Shown here: positions 58,858 to 64,000 of the stretch, one piece after another | Numbering within the stretch: the first letter of the stretch is position 1 | Layout of the letters: every line of letters starts with the position of its first letter | Assembly (NCBI RefSeq): GCF_033115175.1 | Contig: NC_084839.1 | Location: forward strand, 41,959,501 to 42,023,500 | Length of the DNA: 64,000 nucleotides | Origin: Lepus europaeus | Taxonomy: Eukaryota; Chordata; Mammalia; Lagomorpha; Leporidae | Direction: 5' to 3' | Made by a program: the position numbers and the translations under genes | The notes under the pieces: model-generated | Told to the model about the DNA's origin: nothing | Seen by the model: the letters and a program-made list of their open reading frames with translations, nothing else | Databases searched by the model: none

Positions 58858-60052
58858 GACTTTGACTTTTCTCAGCTTGCTTTCCTTTACAGAGAAAAAC
58901 AGTGAGGCTCTTTTGAAGTCTGGCTTTCATGCTTTCGCCTGAGCAGTAAGGGCTCTTGCGCCCACTGTAGGGCAGATGAACACTGTTGATTCCATGTCAT
59001 TTACCTTTTTCAGAATTGGAGTGAATCTAAATGAATCATAACAGTTGCATTTTGTAATTATTCTCCTGGGTATTGGCTAATTTTAAACTGGTCTGACGAG
59101 TTTTAAGGTCCACGTGATTGGGGGAAATTCAGCGGTGCATTTCCCAGTTGGATCGCCCCCTTATTTCCTTCCCCCCTTGCCTCTTTGCAGGTGCTGATCT
59201 ACTTGGCAGGGTTATCTTGAACATCTCAGCCAGGGAGGAGGAGGGGAGGCCGGGAGGGGCTGGGCTGAAGTTCATGCCAGAAAAGTCTAGGCCTCTGCTT
59301 ATCAGCTGGCACCACGCAGATCTCCCAGACAGGCCTGTGCCCGGGTGGGGAGGCAGCTATCCACCAGGAAGCCTCCAGCTGCTGGGGTGGGGAGGGGAGC
59401 TGAGGCTGGAGGAGTACCTGAGCGTCTTCCCTACTTAGGAGCTGCCGTCTCCACTCCAAGCTGTGACGTGAGCTGCTTCAGCCCTGACAGCCATGCCCCC
59501 TTATTTATTATTTATTTTTGCCTTGGTTCTACAGTCATGGTGGTTCACGGACACTGGTTGTTGACTTGGTGTTGTGTTTTGTTTGTGTGTTTTGAGAAGT
59601 GGTGTACACCCAGAGTGGGGGACCTTGGGGGCCCTGGGAAGTTCAGGGGACGGAGAGATGGCTTCCTTGGAGGTGCCGTGAGCGGCTTGTTAGGAATCTC
59701 ATGGCTTGTTAGGAGTCCCGTTCTCAAGCTGGAGCCTCCTCCGCGTCTCTGCTGAATGTCATTGACAAACCACAGCTCACCTGTGCTAGCTCCCCAGCCA
59801 GCAGGCCAGTGATTGAAGTGTTCCTCTTCAAAAGAGATTTTTCAAAACCCAAGCAAGAGCAACAAAACAATGTGAAACTTTTGAATAACTCCTTAGAGGA
59901 TACCTTTTCCTCTCCTAACCCGTGTGGTTCGGAATGATATCAGTAAGGATGGCATTTTCACGTTAAAAGGAAAACTAAGTTCAAGACTAGGGTGTGGATA
60001 GAGTCTAAGATGGTTCTACAATGATTGCCTGTTGCATTCTTTCTTTCTTAAA

Positions 60053-60345
60053 AGTAAATATTTATTTACTTATTGAAATGCAGAGGGAGTTTACTCCCCA
60101 AAGCCCAAAACAGCTGGGCTTGGGCCAGGCTAAAGCCAGAAGCTGGGAGCTCAATGCAGGTCTCCCACATGAGTGCAAAGACTCCAGTACTTGAACCATC
60201 ATCTGCTGCCTCTCAGGGTGCGCGTTAGCAGGAGCAGAGGTGGGACTTGAATCCCTCCCTTGAGCCCAGGCTTGCACTCGGGTCTGATGGGAGTGGGCCT
60301 CCCAAGCAGCAGCTGAACTGCTGCACAGCAAACACCCGGCCCCCT
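60053..60345 (-). mobile_element. CSINE, diverged
   Basis: Reads agtaaatatttatttacttattg to cacagcaaacacccggcccc. Confidence 0.87.
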
Positions 60346-60763
60346 GTTGCCTGCTTGAGTGGATACACACACGGCTCCCTTGGGAGCAAGGGTTGTTATT
60401 CACGCAGAGGAGAGCGGAAGGCTCTGGGCAGGCTCCAAGGGGGCGGCAAGTCCAAACAGCACATGCCCGTCCTTATGTGCTCAGTCATCGACAGCTGGCG
60501 TGGGGGAGGTATCCGGCATCTCCATCCTTGCCTTTATCTCTCCTTAGCTTCTAGATCATTCATTCATTCAACAGATCAGAAAGGAGCTCCTGCCAGACAT
60601 CAAGTGAGGCCCTGAGGACATAAGTAGGACCGTGGTAGGGGAGAACCCTGAGCCTAGAGGGCTGGGATCCAAATTGGTAGACAGATAAGCAAATGGGCAA
60701 TTATTCTGCCAGGGTAGTTGGGAAAGTTCGAGAAAGTGGAATTGAAAGATAAGCTTGCTTTAA

Positions 60764-60818
60764 TGCAAAAAAAACAAAAAACAAAAAACAAAACAAAACA
60801 ACAACAACAAAAAACACC
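60764..60818 (+). repeat. A/C-rich simple repeat
   Basis: Runs of A broken by single C (caaaaaacaaaaaacaaaac) then (AAC)n. It lies within MITE copy 7. Confidence 0.9.
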
Positions 60819-60908
60819 CACTAAAGTGAATGCATAGGAAGGGACCACAAAAAGTTTTTAAAAATATATACTATGAGAAAACTATGCATGGATTTCAGAT
60901 TTTCCCCC

Positions 60909-61236
60909 AAGATTTATTTATTTGAAATATTTACTTATTTGGAAGAGCAGCTGAGATGCAGAGACAGAGATGGGGATCTTCCATCCATTGTTTATTCCCC
61001 CAAAGCTGCAATTCCCAGGTCTGGGCCAGGCCAAAGGCAGAAGCCGGAAAATCCATCTGGGTCTTCCATGTGGGTGGCAGGGGCCCAAGTCCTTAAGCCA
61101 TCGTTCACTGCCTTCCCCGACATGTTAGCAGGAAGCTGGACCAGAAACAGAGTAGCCAGGACTTGGACCAGCACCCTGTTATAAGATGCTGGCGTTTGAA
61201 GGCGGCATTAACCTGCTATACCATAAGGCTGACTCC
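60909..61236 (-). mobile_element. CSINE inside MITE copy 7
   Basis: Reads caagatttatttatttgaaatatttacttatttgg to gctataccataaggctgactcctc. Confidence 0.9.
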
Positions 61237-61312
61237 TCAAAGTTTTTTACACCAAAAATGACCACGCCTGTAATTCCATTTTTCCGTGACCTTTTTGAAG
61301 TGCCCTGGTAGA

Positions 61313-64000
61313 GAGTATAAAGCACTGTCTTGTATGCCATCAGAACTCTTAAAGGGATCCCAGCCTAGATGTGGGGGTTGGGGGGGCTTGTAGAAGGTGA
61401 CAGCTAAATGGAGACCTGAAAAGAGGAAAAGAGTTTAACGTGACTACAGTGTGCAGGGCGGTGCTGGGTGGGAGTAGGAGGCATGGGGACAAGTAAGATG
61501 GCTCTGTCAGCTGCCATCTCCTTCCCACCTCCCCTTCCCTCCTTCCTGCTGCTTGGATCTTGGAACCAGGAGGGCCCCCTTGAGGTGAATAGCAGCAGTT
61601 TGGGCTTTATTCTGAAGGTACTGGGGAGCCAGTGAATGGTTTTTAAACAGGAAAATAGCCTGATGAGGTTAACATTTTATCATGTTGGAGAATGAAACAG
61701 GGACAGATTAAAAAAAGGGGTGGGGCTCTTATAGTTAGCCGGCTAGAGACGTGGGCTGAAGGCAAGTGCTGTTGACCGAAGTGGGTGCTTGCTTCTTTGG
61801 CCACTGCTTTAGATCTGCTTGGGGCAGTTGTGTCACAGAGGCGGCTGTTGAATATGGACAGTGAGGAGGACAAGTGAAAGGTGAATTATTCAGTGGGAAG
61901 TGGGAGGAACAAAGCCCCTCTAGGTTTTCCTGCCCCTTCTCCTCCCTCCAAATGTAAATATCCATTTGATTTTTCATGGAACTGAGAACCCAATCATAGA
62001 AGTTGGTGGTTTGTCCGCCTACTGATCCTAGGGGAAGCTTTTGTTGTTGTTGTTGTAACAAGGGTGTTTCTGCCCACTGTCTTTTCTCCTTCCTCACCTA
62101 TTTTTCAGTTTCTTGGGAGCTGATTGTATGTCATATAGAAAGTTGGGGTTTTGCTTTTTAAGATCTTTAATATTCTTCCTGTTTTCAAGGGTATTCAGAA
62201 TATACAATACAGTTCCTTTGAATGATAGAATGCAAAGTACTTTTAAAGTGATTTTTTTTTTTAATTAAAAGAATAAGAGACCAGCGTTAAGACTTTTGAT
62301 TTTGTTTGAGCATTTTGACTGGTTGTCATGTGTAATTCTGGTAACGTTAGTAAGGGATCGGGGTTAGAGGATTTCTCCAATGTTGCCTTCCGCAGATTGC
62401 AAATGTTTTGAAATGACTGTTGCCAAATTAAAGATGCGTTCGCTCGCTAGGAGATGACCACTCATTTCCAAACGTCTCTCTAGGTGTAAGGGTGTGTAAG
62501 ATGAGCACACGGGAGTCGGAGCATTAGAGCGACATGTGAGGGTGAGTGCTTAGAAGGTGCGAGAGTAAGGGGAATGTGTTGGGAACCCCTCTTTCCAGAT
62601 GATTAATTGTCCAGAAGTTTAGCCTGGATTATCTGGGGACTCTCTCATTTCTCTGAGCTTTAACCCAGCTCAGTGGACTCTAAGATTCCCACATGCCATA
62701 ATGCATTTTAAAATTTCAGAAGGCATGGGATGAGAAATGCAAATTCGGGAATTTGTAAGAGCAAGTGTTTTGGCTGTCTCCATTTCAGTAGCTCCCGTTA
62801 TCAGGAAGGTTCATCCTCTACAAGGTCTGGACAAGTGGAAAGTTTCTCATTTTCAAGTTAGTTGTTTTTTAATTGGTCATGCAAAAGAAAGACTGACATT
62901 GATTTTGAAAGACAAAACATGCCATTGTTTTTTTTTTTTTTTTCCCCCACAAATGCCCAACTTCTACATGGCTGACTGGATATTGTTCAAATTTTCCAAA
63001 AGAAAAAAAAGAGAGAAACACCCTTATTTTGGATCCAAAGCCAGTCATGGAAAATTTCATCCTGAAGGGATAATTTTTCATAAATATGCAAGCAGCAAAT
63101 GGCAATGTGGCTATAATAGCATCTGCCCCTGAACTTCTACAGACAATACCTTGTTGTAAACACTGAACCCGTTGGATCCAGAAGGGAAACACAGCATTGG
63201 AAGTTGGGATTGAGAATTATTTCCCATGAAAAGCTGCCCTGGGGAAGGCAAGGGCTCCTCCCTTTCTCTGCACCGCCTTACTTCACATTTTACGGTGTGC
63301 CTACCGTGTGGAAGGGGGCGCTGCTCAGGGCAGAGCTGCCCTCCGATTGCAATCCAAATGGGAAAGGCAAGTGCATGTGGATAACCTCAGCCTGCTCCTA
63401 ATGCGTGTTAGGCGCTTGGTCCAGACGGGAAGAAGTGCAGGTCTGGAGAGGTCGAGCTGATGGGTGCACAGACTGCAAAAGCAGAGCAGCTCTGCTGGGA
63501 GCAGCAGGGCTTGGACGATGCGCTCAAGCGTGAGGTGGAGTGGGGTGATTCAGGGAGTGGCTGCACGTGGAATATTCTCACGAGGAGGGTTGTGGGGAGC
63601 CGTAAGTGCCAAGAGCAAGGAGCCTGGAGTCTGTGGGTGTGTGGGTGTCTGTGGGGCTCCGCTGTGTATGTGTTGATGACCTCTGCAGGCACTTTGAACT
63701 TCCTTCATCTGGATTCCTTCCAGCTAGCATGGAGAGGGCTGGCTCAGCGTGGCTCTTCCAGGTCCAGCCAAAGGTCTGTGCAACGTGAAGGTGAAGTTCT
63801 AGTGGAGCAAAGGGCATGAGCAGTTTCTTTTCCAAGCCTAGGCCTTGCTCATGTCTATCCTTTTATTTGGTGCTGGTTGACATGGGAAGTGGTCTAGCAT
63901 TTCTGTGTATTAGTAGAGCCCTCTGAGATTATAATAATGATTGAGGGAGAGGCAAAGAGAAAAGAATCAGAGATAAAGAAGGGTGTGTTGGGATGAAGGG
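61313..64000 (+). other. PRKCE: PRKCE intron 1, distal part of the window
   Basis: No repeat beyond short T and TTG runs. A 119-codon frame at 63460-63819 has no known similarity. The second PRKCE exon (continuing after Trp116) was not found here. Confidence 0.6.

Larger units (their letters stand above)
60706..61312. mobile_element. MITE copy 7, two long arms, split by an A/C-rich run and a CSINE
   Basis: Left arm 60709-60765 (ccagggtagttgggaaagttcg ... ggaattgaaagataagcttgc). Middle 60865-60905 (actatgagaaaactatgcatggatttc). Right arm 61238-61310 (ttttttacaccaaaaatgaccacg ... gtgacctttttgaagtgccctgg). The arms are long inverted repeats of each other. Confidence 0.7.

Noticed and set aside
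63301-63330. Possible CTCF site (ggaagggggcgctg)
   Set aside because: At least four mismatches to the core motif.

Overview
The window is vertebrate nuclear DNA, almost certainly from a rabbit or another lagomorph. More than 30 copies of the lagomorph C-repeat SINE (CSINE: tRNA-like head with a ggttctagtcc-type B box, CT-rich 3' part, A-rich tail) lie across it. Old mammalian MIR, L1M, L2-like and MaLR repeats sit between them. No prokaryotic-style operon, CRISPR array, RNA gene or intact mobile-element ORF was seen. Most of the long open frames are chance frames through SINEs or CpG islands.

The one protein-coding segment that can be read with confidence is at 36233-36580 (+). It encodes the first 116 residues of protein kinase C epsilon (PRKCE) and ends at a strong splice donor (TGG|gtgagt). 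A CpG island of about 2.4 kb (34200-36600) surrounds it and holds candidate 5' UTR uORFs, a (CG)n/(CA)n tract and a long pyrimidine tract. Everything from 36581 to the end of the window is PRKCE intron 1, which is therefore longer than 27 kb.

A second CpG island at about 1080-1640 has a cluster of ETS-type CCGGAAGT motifs and a good minus-strand splice donor. In human 2p21 the neighbour transcribed away from PRKCE, tens of kilobases upstream, is SRBD1. I infer that this island is the SRBD1 promoter and that bases 1-1340 are SRBD1 intron 1. No SRBD1 coding sequence is visible. A third, orphan CpG island (27900-29050) lies between the two genes and contains a near-consensus CTCF motif.

Layout: 1-1640, presumed SRBD1 5' end; 1640-34200, repeat-rich intergenic DNA (CSINEs, an ERV-type LTR, two MaLR-type LTRs, L1M pieces, an old LTR); 34200-36600, PRKCE promoter and exon 1; 36600-64000, PRKCE intron 1 with MIRs, an L2-like element, CSINEs, copies of a short inverted-repeat DNA transposon (MITE), an AT-rich palindrome and a local 206-bp duplication. 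No recognisable CSINE lies between about 32.86 and 42.30 kb, the stretch around the PRKCE 5' end.

I found no novel multi-gene system. The observations most worth checking are the 206-bp duplication whose first copy interrupts an old LINE and carries an A-rich tail, the MITE family that repeatedly hosts CSINE insertions, the uORFs and optional intron ahead of PRKCE, the orphan CpG island with its CTCF motif, and the possible divergent transcript at the SRBD1 promoter. Family names and gene assignments come from memory of repeat and protein families, not from a search.
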